From Seriola aureovittata (Eukaryota; Chordata; Actinopteri; Carangiformes; Carangidae), in contig NC_079384.1 of the NCBI RefSeq assembly GCF_021018895.1, positions 8,240,140-8,304,139 on the forward strand: a DNA stretch of 64,000 nucleotides, written 5' to 3'. A program made the translations under genes and the position numbers. Numbering within the stretch: position 1 is the stretch's first letter; every line of letters begins with the position of its first letter. A model generated the notes under the pieces. That model made no database searches and was not told where the DNA came from. It worked only from the letters and a program-made list of their open reading frames with translations. Positions 48,266-62,493 of the stretch are shown here, piece after piece.

Positions 48266-49720
48266 GTGAGTTACATGAGAGAGTCTGGAGTAATATGTTG
48301 AATAATAACCATAACAATAAGAAGAAGAAAACACACATTTTTCTTAATGAAATTCCTTAAACAAGACAAACTGCAGGAACAGTGCTGCCAGATTATTTCA
48401 GTCTCCTTAAGAAAAACGTGACAGAGGCTGAAACAAACAATATGACTTCCTACTTGAATGCATCTTGCAGTTACCAGAAAACCTCTATTCTGCAGACACC
48501 GTTTCTGCAGGAGGCCCGCTGGTCAGAGCCAGTATTCAAGTAGAAGTACGATGATCAGCAATGTTGCTGATGCACTTATCGACAGGAAACTCAAAGTGAG
48601 TGCATCACCTCATGAAAATTACAAGAGTAGTAAAAGGGCAAAGGCTATTGCTAGGTGCATGCAGCATTTTCCTTTGACCACAAAATGTTCTTTGTGAGAG
48701 CAGAGTGCGGACAGAAAATGGATGAGTGAAGGAAGGGCAGTGTATTTAGAATTAGTACAAAGGAAATATTGTTTTACTGTTTACTGTAATTAACTATTTA
48801 AAACTGCAAAAGGGATGTTTGTGAATATAGAGGAGCTTCATCTGTTATTTCATTATTTTTCTTACCCTTTTCCAAACGGGACTACAGCTGACATTCAGAT
48901 CTACAGCTTCTCCAAACCATTTAACTAACATGTGTTCAGAGTGTGGACCATTCAAACAAACTCTACCAAAGAAAGGTCAGGCTTCCTTGAGCTGTGAGGC
49001 TACAGTGCCAAACACTGAGCCACTACCTTCCTTCAAAAGGCTGCATTATTCACAACACTCTAGTTTTTTTTTTTCTTCCAAAGACACTAAAAATATGGGA
49101 ATTGTGTCAGCTAGGAGACAGAGTGCTTTGGGAGACCACACAACATGAAACGGAGGGTGGCTGTCAAATGCAGAAAAGTAAGAAAATTGAATATGCTTAA
49201 TATGTGCACAAACACAGGCATCGGATCAGCTGTTATTCTGGATTGCAGATAGAAGCCCTTTTTTGTGTTCTTCATTACATTTTCTCCCTATTAAGGAGTC
49301 TATGATGAAGACATTACACGCTTAACTGTTCATCGTAAGTCACTGAAAGTCACATGAAACATTTAAGACTGAGTGTTGTTTTTTTGGTCTAGTATAGCTG
49401 CTTTCTTTCTCCATGTATTTTCTATGTGTAATATCTGGGAACTAAGTCACACTTTCTGTAGCTGCCATCCAATATCTATACTGTGTGCAAAGTTTAGAGC
49501 GTTTTTCTTTGCCCTCAGGAAACTCTATTCTATGTAACTCTACTCGGCACTATATCACTCCTTGTTCATTTACAACCTCCCAAACCCCAGCAGCCCCGTC
49601 TACGGTCAGTCAAACACAAAATTTACACAGGTGTTGAAGTCAAGAATTCATAGATAATTCAAGCTGTTAAAACAGCAGCCAGGGCCTTTCAAGTCTTAAA
49701 AATACAATAGCATTTAGCAA

Positions 49721-49760
49721 ACAGTATGTTAAATGCTATAGATAGTATTTAACATACTGT
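49721..49760. repeat. Near-perfect 19-bp hairpin
   Basis: ACAGTATGTTAAATGCTAT at 49721-49739 and its reverse complement with one mismatch (a G-U pair in RNA on one strand) at 49742-49760, separated by only two bases. An outer arm (TAGCAT at 49708-49713 and ATGCTA at 49761-49766) extends the stem with a bulge. Confidence 0.8.
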
Positions 49761-49789
49761 ATGCTAGGGGTAATAAAATAACTAAACAA

Positions 49790-50050
49790 GAGTCTATCAG
49801 GAGCCAATGTTATGACAGTCCATCCAATAGTTCTCGAGACTTTTCACTCTGATGATGGCACTACAGGAAAAGTCAGATGATCACCAAATTCATTCATTGA
49901 TCCATCTTTTTGGGACCAATCATTTCTCTACAGAATGTCATGGCAATCAATCACATTGTTGTTGAAATATTTTAGTCTGGACCAAAGTAGTGGAACAACC
50001 AACCGACAGACCAACATTTCAATCCATAGACCTACACCACACATGGCTAA
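49790..50050. repeat. Dispersed teleost repeat copy
   Basis: Contains CCATCCAATAGTT, GGAAAAGTCAG with ATCACCAAA, ATGTCATGGCAATC, TATTTTAGTCTGGACCAAAG and CATGGCTAAAAACC in the order I remember from a very common percomorph repeat. No coding capacity. Its class (LINE tail or DNA element) is uncertain. Confidence 0.5.
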
Positions 50051-52840
50051 AAACCAGCTATTTGTAGATATTAGCTACATACTATATTGAGAGCTCCATC
50101 TCACAGTCGTTTTTATGGCAAAGCTTGATAACCATCAGCTAAGAACAAAATCAATTGCATGTTCAGCTAAGATGGACCAAGACTCCGACGCCGCTGACAG
50201 AGGCCCATAAAAGCCGGTCTCTGCTTTAAGCTAAAAGTGAATCCACCCTCGGAGCAGAACAGATGAGCAGGAAGTCATCCACAGAAAGTAGCTGACACTG
50301 TTTCTTCATCAACCTGCATAAATACTGAATGTTCAACTTTGTGTCCGACTAAGAGTGGGCATTAGTCAACACAGACACATCCACAGTCAGTCTCTTGGCG
50401 GCAGCATAGTGCAGTTCATGCATAAGGAAGTAGTGAGCAGAAGACCTTAGGAGACTGTGTGTGGTCAAGAGAATATTCTCAAGCCCTGACAGAGACAAAA
50501 GCAGCTCTGTGATGGTGTCCTCAGTCTCACTGGTTTACCATTGTTTCAACTAAATGTCATTATCATTATTGTGCGGGTGGACTCTAAACATTGGATATAT
50601 TATGAAAACAATAAAGGACTGCAACGACCAACAAACAGCCTGTAATATTCATCATTTGCTGTATATCTACTGTATGCTATACATTTGTATGGATCGAGAC
50701 TGCATTACAAGGTGAACAGAAAGGACTGCTGGCCTTGAAGATGCAAAGACAGACTGACAATGAGAAACTGGTGGTTCAATAATCTTAATTGATGTTGCCC
50801 ATCACCAATTGAGAAACAGTGTCTACTGACTCGCTGCTGCTCGTCTTCAGAAATGAAAAATGTCACTTCAGAGATGAAACTCGGAGCGATGGTCAGGCCT
50901 GTAACATATCTTATGTCCGGTGGAAGGTGGTTGCACCGGGATATAAAATTGGATTTTGGCATGTGAACTAAGCAAGACACACAAATCAAACTTTGCAGAA
51001 GTGCTGTTTAATAGCGGTGTGTTTGAAAACCCACAAACCACACAACAAATGTCAATATTAACTCTAATCGCTTTGGAGACAGAAACCATGTGGAGTAGTC
51101 AGGAAGACTGTAAGCAACATTTTATTGAATTATGAAACAAGTGCCACGTTAGCAACAGCAGCCATTCCTCCAGTCCCATCGTGAGATTTGTTAAATGAGT
51201 GGATGCGGTCATATTACCATGTTATTTTCAGCACTGCAGGTATCAAGAGAAATACTGTAGAGAGACTCTATTCCTTGTGTTACAGCTTCATTTTGTCTCC
51301 ATTTTCTGCAAATAAATCGCATAGATTAATTTAAGAATTAAAAGACACAAATGCTGTGTTATTGTAACGAAAACCTTGGTTATCTTTTTACCTCACTGAC
51401 ACTATAGTTTTATATATGGACTTCATGCATGGGATCCTGGGATGGTCTGCAGTTTTGATATACAACTGTTCATGATTTTCTTTCACATGTAATCATGAAA
51501 ATAGTTCCAAAAGACATTAAACTAAACCTACAGCCAGAAGAGATGAAATAATGTTTTGGCTTTAAACAAAAATTAAGTGAACTGTTCAGCCTGACCGTTT
51601 GTTATCAAAACATAGTCAGACAGGCAGTGAAAAGATTGATGGAATAATCAGTGAATAATGACTGAAACACTATGCTGCTTAATAAAGTCTATACAATTTC
51701 TCAGAAATCAAATGTCTTTCCGATAAAATCACGTTTTTCCAGTTGAAAAATGACTCACTTTTCATATAACTGTCTGGATTTCCTGGAATTTTGTCTTGAC
51801 CCCGGCCACGTCTAAACTGCAATAACTGTTTTTTTTTCCTGTAAGATGCAGCTTTTTTCCCCAATGTAACATAAAGAAAATTGTTTCCAAAATAAAAGAA
51901 AATGGATTGATTCAAAAATGTAATGTGTTACTCTTTTAACCCTTACATACCGTTCCTTATCCATTCCTTCATAGTATGGACTCAACAGGCCCAAGCATCT
52001 TCTCATAATTTACATTCATAAAGGTTTAGATTCACTTTTATGTTGGTCTTAGAGGATGTAGTTTGAGGTGAATTGTGTTATATTGTCTAGAAAAGGGTTT
52101 CTGATATTTAGTCTACCCTCACTGAATACATTTACATTCATATTAGATCTTGAATTTGATCAAACTTGGGATTTGATGTTTAAATGAATCATGATAAAAG
52201 CGGGTTACTCACATCCCTGTATACATGGTCCTAACAATATCGAGGTATATGATCATTAGTATGGATTTGTGTCTTGATTTCTCAATAACTCAACCTGCAC
52301 CAACAGAGAGTGTCCAGAAAACTGGATCAGGTGTTTACATGCCACAGCACCCAGGTGATTATCAGAGGTTGCATACCGCTGGGTTTATCCAGGTTTCTTG
52401 AACCAGAATAAAATGTTTATGTCCAATACATAACAGGGGAAAGCTCGTTGATAGAAAACTTTGAATGCGAGGCCCTTTCATATGCATTTTGCAATAACAT
52501 ATCCGTTAAGAGAAAGTTTGCATTACTTGTATTAATTTTATTCTGTCCAACTTTTAGGTGTCACAACTTTTAATGTATGATTTCTGCAAACTGAGTCCCT
52601 GGAGACGGTCACTACACGTGTGAAATTAATGAGCATCATCTTCACGTTATAATATGTAACTTTTCTGCATTATAAATGACTAGACCTATAGATATTTTGT
52701 AGTTATGTACTTATATGATCCCAAATGTTTACAGAAATTTTCAAACATAGAGAAATTTTACGATACACTTTTTAGATCATTTTTTAACCATATATTTTAA
52801 TCAGATGAAGGATGTTAGTCACTGGGTTTATGGATCAAAT

Positions 52841-53275
52841 GCTAGAGCAGTTAGGGTCACAGCCCCTCCAATACGTCTAGTCTCACCAAACAGCATTGAA
52901 GAAATACTGGTTTATTAACGCAAACTGCTTAATTCGGTATTTTAACCGATTTAATCTCTGGGTCCATTTGTTTTGGAGAGGAGGAGACCTCTGAGGATAA
53001 TTTAGCTGCCAGTAAAAAAAAAAAAAAAAAAAAAACTCAATGTCTGGATGATAAGTTATCCGAGAAACAAGCTGAGCAAATGTTAGCGGCAGCTGGGCTC
53101 GCAGCCCCTCTGGGACAATTTTTAATGTGAAACTGCTTTATTCAGTGCTTTTACTGGATTTAATCACTGGGTCCATTAGTTTTGGAGAGGAAGAAACCTG
53201 CAGATCATTCGGCTTCCAGTAAAAAAAAAAAAAAAAAACCCTGTACGCCTGAGACTGAATGAATCCTAATCAGGA
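52841..53275. repeat. Tandem dimer of a 240-base dispersed repeat with internal poly-A
   Basis: Two monomers share CAGCCCCTC, AAACTGCTT, GGGTCCATT, GTTTTGGAGAGGA and CCAGTAAAA followed by runs of 17-20 A. The poly-A runs start near 53016 and 53220. The repeat period is about 240 bases, and identity looks moderate, so the duplication is old or the copies come from a dimeric family. Confidence 0.7.
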
Positions 53276-53984
53276 ATAGCAGACTGCAATGACAGCAATG
53301 GTGGTGAAGAGAAAAGCTCCCATGATCCCACGCTACTTCATGTTACCAAACTCCATATTTTGTTATTGTTTTGATTGAGAGACCCGAACCTGCAGAAAAA
53401 TGTATGTATTTCACATTTAATTGAAGTTGCTGTTAATTTCTGATAAGTTAATCTGAGCTGTTTTCTATTCAGCGTAATATTCATAAAGCTATATAGTCAC
53501 GCTAAACTTTTAGACCATCTATCTTCCACAATACATCTCCCATAATCTAGCAAATTACAACTACTCTGTTACTTCTTCCTATAAACTCAGACTGAATTTA
53601 TTCCTCCAGGTTCAGATTCTGATGGTGGCCTCTCGATAGGCAGAAGAGACCCAACATTATAATCCTCCTAACAATCTAGCTGATCTGCTGATATTTAGTA
53701 TATATACTTTAAATGATCAAGAACCTAGCAGCTTTTCTCATTGTGCTCCTATGTTTGTAGTCTAACAAAAAGCTGACAGGGGGAGACATTATGGTTTCAC
53801 TGTGAACACATGGGAAATCCAGTGAGGAATTATCTCTGCTATTCTGTTGCACTACAATCATAACCCTGCTGTACCCAAAACACCCAGTGTTATCCAAAAA
53901 ACAAACTAAAATAACAGTCTTGTCTCAGCAGATGAGTCAGTCCCTGCATTCAAATTTACACTGAGGTCTGCTGTTCTGCTTTTC

Positions 53985-54665
53985 ATCTGCCAGAGGCCTT
54001 CAGAGCATCTGCCCGAGCTCCATACAGAGCCTAATTTAGAGCCGGGAGGCTGCAGACCAAGGGCGTCGCTTCATTTTAGCAATGTGGGGCGCAATGTGCA
54101 TCAGCTTCTGGGCAGCAAATCACACTGATATGCTGTTGGCAAACAAGGAGCCTAAATCCCTTACACTATGACGACGACTGAGGCAAGAAAAACAACAAAT
54201 AAAGGCACATAAAATTCCTGGGTGATTCAAGTTGGATGCCTGATTTTTTTGTTAAGATGTTTTATGAATAATGATATTATAAGTATATTCAAACTATCTG
54301 CACAGAGTTTTCTACTGAGATCAAAGCCACACTTTCGTTAAAAAAAGTATTTGCATTTAAAGCAGAAATGGTTCGGAAGGACAGTTCACCCTTCTTCTAA
54401 TTCTGAAGGGTACTGGTACCTCACCTTCTGTGTTTGTCTTCGAATGATAAATAAAGTTTTCATCTGTCTGAGGCCTCCAGAATCCATAACTTAAGGGTAT
54501 AATTACGAGCCTGGGCTCTTCCGACCAAGGGTGCAGGTTTCATTTCTACAATGAGAAGGGGACACTTTCCATCAAACATGGACAGCAAATCACACTGACA
54601 TACTGTCAGCAGTGGGCACACAGGGAGCCTAAATCCTTGACTCTGTCGCTGGAGTTGAAGCATAA
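53985..54665. repeat. Two diverged direct copies of one dispersed repeat
   Basis: Copies at about 53985-54185 and 54460-54665 share CATCTG, GAGGCC, GACCAAGGG, GGCAGCAAATCACACTGA or its variant, and GGAGCCTAAATCC in the same order. The 79-residue minus-strand open frame at 54460-54699 lies over the second copy and is not a gene. Confidence 0.6.
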
Positions 54666-54812
54666 GACACACACTTATAGAAGCTGCACCACATGACACG
54701 AGAGGCCATGATCCGAAGAGCAGAAACCAGTCACAGCAGTATGAACCTCAACAGTCTGATTCATCGTTGAAATGCTTAAAAAGACGGTAAGGAAAAATAG
54801 AAACATACATAC

Positions 54813-55083
54813 CTTATACGTTATGTCTGATTTCCACAGGGGCATCAGGAATACTATGAGAATGTCTGTCATGTGGTAGTAAATAATACAGGGAACCATG
54901 CTGTTGTAAGCTAGCGTCACCATGACAAGGATGGTGTTGACAAGCGACATGAAACAGTTGTCACTGTGCTTCCATATCTCTTGATGTTTGCCATTAGCTC
55001 GTATGAGAGCTGCAAATTCCAGGAAAACCGCCTGCTTCTTAGATAGCTCCGTTCGAGAGATGACGAAAAAAATCAAGAGGTCA
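54813..55083 (-). other. Candidate coding exon of an unrecognised membrane protein
   Basis: On the minus strand an acceptor TTTTTGTCAG (or TCTTACCAG 18 bases further out, at 55101) precedes about 90 open codons, ending TATAAG before a strong GTATGT donor. The peptide starts DLLIFFVISRTELSKKQ and holds long hydrophobic runs (SLVNTILVMVTLAYNSMVP, then DILIVFLMPLW), suggesting two or three membrane segments around a basic loop. I do not recognise the family. Its entering phase fits the candidate exon at 59145-59257. It could also be a decayed exon. Confidence 0.35.
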
Positions 55084-55865
55084 CTGACAAAAATGGAATC
55101 ACTGGTAAGAAGATTTATAAACAATAAATGCAATATAAAGAGAAATAATTCTTACATTTTATTCAAAACATAAAACTTTTAAAAGGCAAACAGGAATCAA
55201 GTTATTACAAACCAAGTCAAGAGACCAAAGATCTAAACCATTTGTAAATGCTTCAACCATAATGCAAACACGATACGTCACAAACGCATTGTGTGGCACT
55301 GGACAATGTGATATAGTGCTTTAAAGAACACTCTGTGAAGGAAGTGTAACATGCAAGATTTCAACACTTGCATCCAGCTGCTGGGAAAAGAATTTTGGGA
55401 AAAAATTGTGATGTCGGAAATGGATGACAGGTCCAGAATAAATAAAAGCTCCAAGCTCTCACAGATGTTTTACTCCCTGGCCAAGTACATCCGGCATCTC
55501 ACAGCCTGAGATACTTGGTGAAAACAGTTGTGGGTTTGCGAAAGTCTTGGCAGAACAGTCAAGTACTTCGATTCCTGGAAATGAGGTGCTCAGGCTGACA
55601 AAAACTGTTAGAAAACCAAAACACATTGCTACGAAAATCTCCTTTTTTATTCTTAATGGTTTGTTTTTCATCACTCTCAGGGACGGGTGTGATAGATCTT
55701 TCATAAGGTCATAAGTGTCATACTTGTAAACCAACAGAAGAGTTCCACATCTGTTTCTTTCAAAAGTCTGCTTGTGGTTTCTTTTGTCTTCCAAAAACAA
55801 AAGCAGACATCCGATCATTTCAGTCTGCTCTGATCCCCCTGTCCTCTTGGAGATTGGTTTTGAAT
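55084..55865. other. rexo4 3' flank and 3' UTR
   Basis: Contains an AATAAA signal for rexo4 on the minus strand at 55646-55651. A 136-codon minus-strand frame starts in the rexo4 stop region (55869) and has one hydrophobic stretch (MCFGFLTVFVSLSTSF). It has no clear splice sites and I do not call it a gene. Confidence 0.5.
55646..55651 (-). terminator. rexo4 polyadenylation signal
   Basis: TTTATT on the plus strand gives AATAAA on the minus strand about 215 bases after the rexo4 stop codon, the first such signal found downstream. Confidence 0.5.
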
Positions 55866-56024
55866 TCATAATCCCATGGGATTCTTGTTCTTGTTCTTAG
55901 GCAACTTTGGCTTTCTCTCCCTCTTCTTGTCTGAGTCTTTGTTTTTCTTACTGGCTTTAATCTCTGCTTCCCACTGTTTTTTCGCTAATGTGTACAGCCT
56001 CATGGTGGCCTGTGCATCTTGGAC
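55866..56024 (-). CDS. rexo4: rexo4 exon 8: Exo III and basic tail
   Basis: Starts [11 protein letters not shown] with catalytic D377 and ends in a highly basic tail finishing NKNPMGL before TGA at 55866-55868. The acceptor is CTTCTCCAG. Confidence 0.94.
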   Translation of the reverse strand, partial: VQDAQATMRLYTLAKKQWEAEIKASKKNKDSDKKRERKPKLPKNKNKNPMGL

Positions 56025-57808
56025 CTGGAGAAGAGTGGAAGGAAGAGGTTAAGAGATTAATCCAAGATGCTACATTTTGTATTTTTCATAATTATCTTTC
56101 GTAATTTTGAGAACTCCTGTTATTGTTGCCAAGGGAAGGCAGAGCATACAGACCATGACCATTATTACTATTCATTAACTGAAAAGTGAATTGAATTGTG
56201 TTGAAAATTCTAAGCGAGAGCTGTGTTTGATGATGACTTACAGATGAATGTTCACCCTGCTGGACCTTCACGTTGAGTATTTCTCTACAGAGGAGTTTCA
56301 GCGAGGGTCGACCACTCTAGAAGAAGAAAATAATCTCATTATCGCTTAGATTTCATGATCTGGGTCAAGGACATGGGAATGGATCCACAGGCATTTGGGA
56401 GTCACATTCATGAAGTTTGTAAACCTTTAAACTCCTTGGCCATTGTGTCATATGATTACCTTAACAGTCTTCTTAAAGGGTTTATACTTCTGAGTGTCCC
56501 GGATTTTCTTTTTTGGATGATCCAACAGTAAAATCTGAAACAGGGGTTTAAGACTGGTTTATAAATTTTGACACTTAATTTGAAAATTCTAACATTAGTT
56601 CACTTGCATATATTACATCCAGGTTACCTTTAAGTCATTGTGTATGGCATGTCCAACCACTATTCTGCCCTGCAGGATCTCAGCTACCTCCCTCTGCACA
56701 GTCTTAACATCCTCTCCTGCAGTGAGGCAAACATGGACAATAAATTATAGTGTAACAGTAAATGGAGAAGTTTCTCATAAAGTTGCTTATTGTTCATTAC
56801 AATTAACTTTGTGACTCACCATCTTTGATGTCCTCTGGCCGGATGCCACTGACGGCTGTCCTGTAGTCCGTCACCTTCTCTGTAGGTTTTACATATTTGT
56901 CATAGATGCATTTCCCAAACTGGTTCACGAGAGACACACGCGCCAAGATGCTGTCTTCTCCATCTGGACCCACTCCCACCATCTCACAATCAATGGCCAC
57001 AGCTCTGGTGAGACTAATGTTGGCGAATGGCAACAAAGGTGATGGAAGAAGAAAGTCATCACTATGTCAACCTGTCTGAGGAGTTAAAGCTGGGAAGAAA
57101 CCCTCTCTCTGCTTTCGTTACATATGTTGAAAACATAACCCCTCTATCTAGTTAGTATGGTCATAATAGTGTTTTGATATCATTTATCTTAACTGTCAAT
57201 CATTTTCCATAGCATGTTGCAGTGTTTTAGATGTAATATATGCAGGACCAGACTTGTGTTCACAAGCATTGTTGCCAGAAAATCAACAATAAACAAATGC
57301 AAGTATAAATATCATAAAAAAGATCATTTTTCATTTTCTTTCTTCTTTGCAGTACAAAGCTGCCATTTGTTCGCAAATGTTTCAGTTTTAGATGTCGAAA
57401 AAATGTATGGCAATATTGGATTTGAAGATTTTTTTTTTTTTTGCATCAGTGTGATGAAATTCCTTGATTTATTAACATTTTGTTTTGTGGACTGGCCAAT
57501 AACAGACATTCCAGTCTGGTTATTTTATCCATAAAACTTTTTTTTATCTTCCCAGCAAATGCACTATGTCTCAACATTGCAAATACAGATTTTACTGCTT
57601 ATTCCAAAAGTGGCACAATCCCCACTCTGAAATGCATTAACACGAGTCATTGACATAAATCTTGTTTTATGTCACTGCAAGTTGACTTTTATAAGGTAAG
57701 ACAAGAAAATGAAGTCAATGGCTGCCAGGAAGGCACAGTTAAACCACAGTGAAAATAGTTAGTGGTAATATTAACTATGTGATATTTGTAGTAAATGTGA
57801 AAGCTGCA

Positions 57809-57842
<34 letters not shown>

Positions 57843-59004
57843 AGCAGTTTGGATCCACACTGCAGCTAAACTGGCGCCAATGTTGCATTCAGGTCATAAC
57901 AGATGTATCCGTTTACGCCTTCACTATTCACATGACGTAATTAGTCTTGTGAATTCACATAATTATGAATGAAAGCATTCCGATTCCTATGAGACGCATA
58001 TGTTTCTAGGATGTAGTAACCAAGTGTCAACATGTCATTTCCCTTTTCAAGCGTGATATGATCGTTGCATTTACATTTTTGAAGCACATCTGCGAGGCAC
58101 CAACACAAGGCATCACTCACCCCTCAAAGGCTTTCTCCTTGACCAGGGCGCTCTCCGTATCCTTGCCCTTCAGGATGCCCTGCTTCTTCCTCATGATCTC
58201 TGCTGCCTCGGCTCCGATTGTCGCCTCAATGTCGTCAGGGTCCACATCATCAAACCAAAGGTCCTCTCTACAAGAGCAAAGAACAGGATGACATTAGCAG
58301 CCATAATTATTCTTGTCCTAAATAATAGCATAGGTTCGTGCTGTGTACTTACTCAGTGGGTTTCGTCTCCTCAACCACAGACTTCTGTTTCTTGGCTGCT
58401 TGCTCGCTGTTTGACTTCCCACTGTTGCTTTTCCTTTTTGGAGCAGTAGACTGTCTTGTCTGCGAATCAGCCGGAACCTTCAATTTCACCCGAGCATCCT
58501 TGTGGACAACACTATTAGACACAGTCTTCGTCTTCATCTTTTTCGCAGCGTGTTTCTGCCTGGGACCTGTATCGTTCTTGGAAGTATTTTTAGAAGAATT
58601 TTCTTTAGCCTCCTTTTTTTGCAGAGCACCATTCTGATATTCTGGCGCCTCAGGCTGTTTCTTCTCCGGCTGACTGGCTTTTATTATCTGTGGAAGTTTT
58701 GAAAAACAGTGAACAATCTTCAGGAAAGTAGTGAAAGTGAGAAAATGTCAAAGACTAAAATCACATGTAAAACGTCTAACGCAGGCCAAACTCTTACCTC
58801 TTGTAATATTTTCCAGTTGGCAGAGTACTGTTGGGCATCTTTCGGGGGCTGTGCTTTCCCTTGGTCTATGCGAGGGGGCTTTTTCTTTTTAAACGCCTGA
58901 TTAAACCACTGTTGCTTTTTCTTTTTCATGTTGTTTTTCTTTTTAGACTTGGGCTGCTGCGTTTTCGCTGGAGCGTCCTTTTTCTTTGCCTTCACCTTCG
59001 ACAT
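55866..59004 (-). CDS. rexo4: rexo4, DEDDh 3'-5' RNA exonuclease (whole gene, 8 exons)
   Basis: REXO4 (XPMC2-like) is a nucleolar 3'-5' exonuclease linked to rRNA processing and DNA repair. Eight GT-AG exons join in phase to 426 codons plus stop, close to the 422 residues of human REXO4. The first about 180 residues are lysine-rich and low-complexity, fitting nucleolar targeting. The exonuclease domain spans about 232-392: Exo [11 protein letters not shown] (D238, E240), Exo [10 protein letters not shown] (D322), and Exo III EHSSVQD (H372, D377), so all five DEDDh residues are present. The block [20 protein letters not shown] is diagnostic of REXO4. The start is the ATG at 59002-59004; an in-frame GTG before it is not used. 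It is divergent from pigp. Confidence 0.95.
56242..56316 (-). CDS. rexo4: rexo4 exon 7: start of Exo III
   Basis: Codes [20 protein letters not shown] and GEHSS, including H372 of the DEDDh set. Donor GTAAGT. Phase 0, 75 bases. Confidence 0.95.
56460..56534 (-). CDS. rexo4: rexo4 exon 6
   Basis: Codes [20 protein letters not shown] and KKTVK. Phase 0 at both ends (75 bases). Confidence 0.95.
56628..56716 (-). CDS. rexo4: rexo4 exon 5: Exo II motif
   Basis: Codes [17 protein letters not shown] then [12 protein letters not shown] with catalytic D322. Acceptor CACTGCAG, donor GTAACC. Confidence 0.95.
56820..57013 (-). CDS. rexo4: rexo4 exon 4: Exo I motif
   Basis: Carries [18 protein letters not shown] with catalytic D238 and E240, and [16 protein letters not shown]. 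Acceptor CAACATTAG, donor GTGAGT. Confidence 0.96.
57014..58120. other. rexo4: rexo4 intron 3 (1.1 kb)
   Basis: AT-rich, with T/A homopolymers including a run of about 31 A at 57811-57841. No exon seen. Confidence 0.85.
58121..58267 (-). CDS. rexo4: rexo4 exon 3
   Basis: Begins [18 protein letters not shown], the conserved acidic motif just before the nuclease domain, and ends KEKAFEG before GTGAGT. Confidence 0.93.
58353..58687 (-). CDS. rexo4: rexo4 exon 2
   Basis: Residues 70-181: a poorly conserved lysine, glutamine and serine-rich linker. Acceptor CTTCCACAG, donor GTAAGT, ends two bases into a codon. Confidence 0.88.
58798..59004 (-). CDS. rexo4: rexo4 exon 1
   Basis: Residues 1-69, beginning [10 protein letters not shown] and very rich in lysine. 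Ends at the codon for E69 (NWKILQE, matching NWKALQE of the human protein) before GTAAGA. Confidence 0.9.
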
Positions 59005-61432
<2,428 letters not shown>

Positions 61433-61728
61433 TAACAAACAGAAACTGATTTTGGCAGGAGGCAGAGCAGAAGTGAAGGTGCTGGGGATTTATGGTAGTG
61501 TCATTGTTCATTCCTTGTTTATAAAATGATTATTTAGTTATTTATTTATCCAGAGTATTGCAACATGGGGCAAAGGTTTACTGAATGAACTGACTTTTTC
61601 TGATGCATTACACTTCTGTACTGGGTCAAATTATGTTCTGTGTGTGTGTGTTAATAATAGTGGTACACAGAATGTGATGTAACACTATATCATGGTTGTC
61701 AGAGTCAGAAAGGCATATGATTATTTTC

Positions 61729-61734
61729 AATAAA
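61729..61734 (+). terminator. pigp polyadenylation signal
   Basis: AATAAA about 297 bases after the pigp stop, followed by TTT-rich and TGTTTTGTTGTG sequence that fits a downstream GU-rich element. Confidence 0.7.
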
Positions 61735-62493
61735 TTTGACTTTTTATATATACTGTTTTGTTGTGCACTAATTATACCTTTGATTTGGCATTAATATTAT
61801 TATTAAATAAAATAAATAAGCTATAATATATTACATGAATGTTATTCATTTGCGTAAGAGGAGGTCCTTAACCTCTAGGTGACATTGCAAAAAGCCCACA
61901 GGAGCAGTTAAGTGAGTGTTGAAATGTCCTGATTCAGATGAACGACATTAAGGCGGCGTAACACAAGATTTTATCGTGAAGTACATCCGTCTAAATCACA
62001 ACTAGTGCTGCAATAAGATCTACAATCAAAGCTTTTGCTTTATAGTGATACCATTCTATAAATGTTAAAACTGAAAGGTAATTTTTGTTTTCTCCTCTAC
62101 GGGGTTTACAATGTGCAGTAGATGAAATAAGTACAGTTATGAATTATCATCATCACAGTTATCTGTAAAGCACAACTGAAACCTGTCGATAACGCTAGGA
62201 TTTTTATGTATTTGCATAATGAGTCACACTTTCCCCAAGTCCTTCTTACTGAAATGACTGAAGATGTCATTTATTTATGTATTTAAATATAGCTGCGTTT
62301 GTCGGTGTTTTTTTATTCTTGGCCACTAGGTGGCGATACCACACAGCTTTGGCAACTGCCTAAAACATCATAGAAGAAGACCGTGCCTCCATGAAGCTCG
62401 CCATGTTTTATTATGTGTTGTTCCTCCATTAAGCTCTGTTGGGCCTTCTGCCAGAGTCACACGTGTGTTTAAACATAGTGCAGCAGCAAACAA
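61735..62493. other. Spacer and likely promoter of the HARBI1-like gene
   Basis: AT-rich up to about 62300, then GC content rises and CpGs appear before the start codon at 62494. CACTAGGTGGCG at about 62323-62335 resembles the core of a CTCF-type site. No open frame with support. Confidence 0.4.

Larger units (their letters stand above)
48270..54812. other. Intergenic DNA between kcnc3 and rexo4, repeat-rich
   Basis: No gene with family motifs was found. It contains a near-perfect hairpin (49721-49760), a dispersed repeat (about 49790-50050), a tandem 240-base repeat with internal poly-A (about 52841-53275), and two diverged copies of another repeat (about 53985-54185 and 54460-54665). Confidence 0.6.

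Noticed and set aside
50705..50989. A 94-codon minus-strand frame as a further exon of the candidate membrane-protein gene
   Set aside because: No convincing acceptor or phase match, and it lies between dispersed repeats.
55459..55869. A 136-codon frame overlapping the rexo4 stop
   Set aside because: It begins inside the rexo4 stop codon region and occupies the 3' UTR. The single hydrophobic stretch is not enough, and no splice sites were clear.
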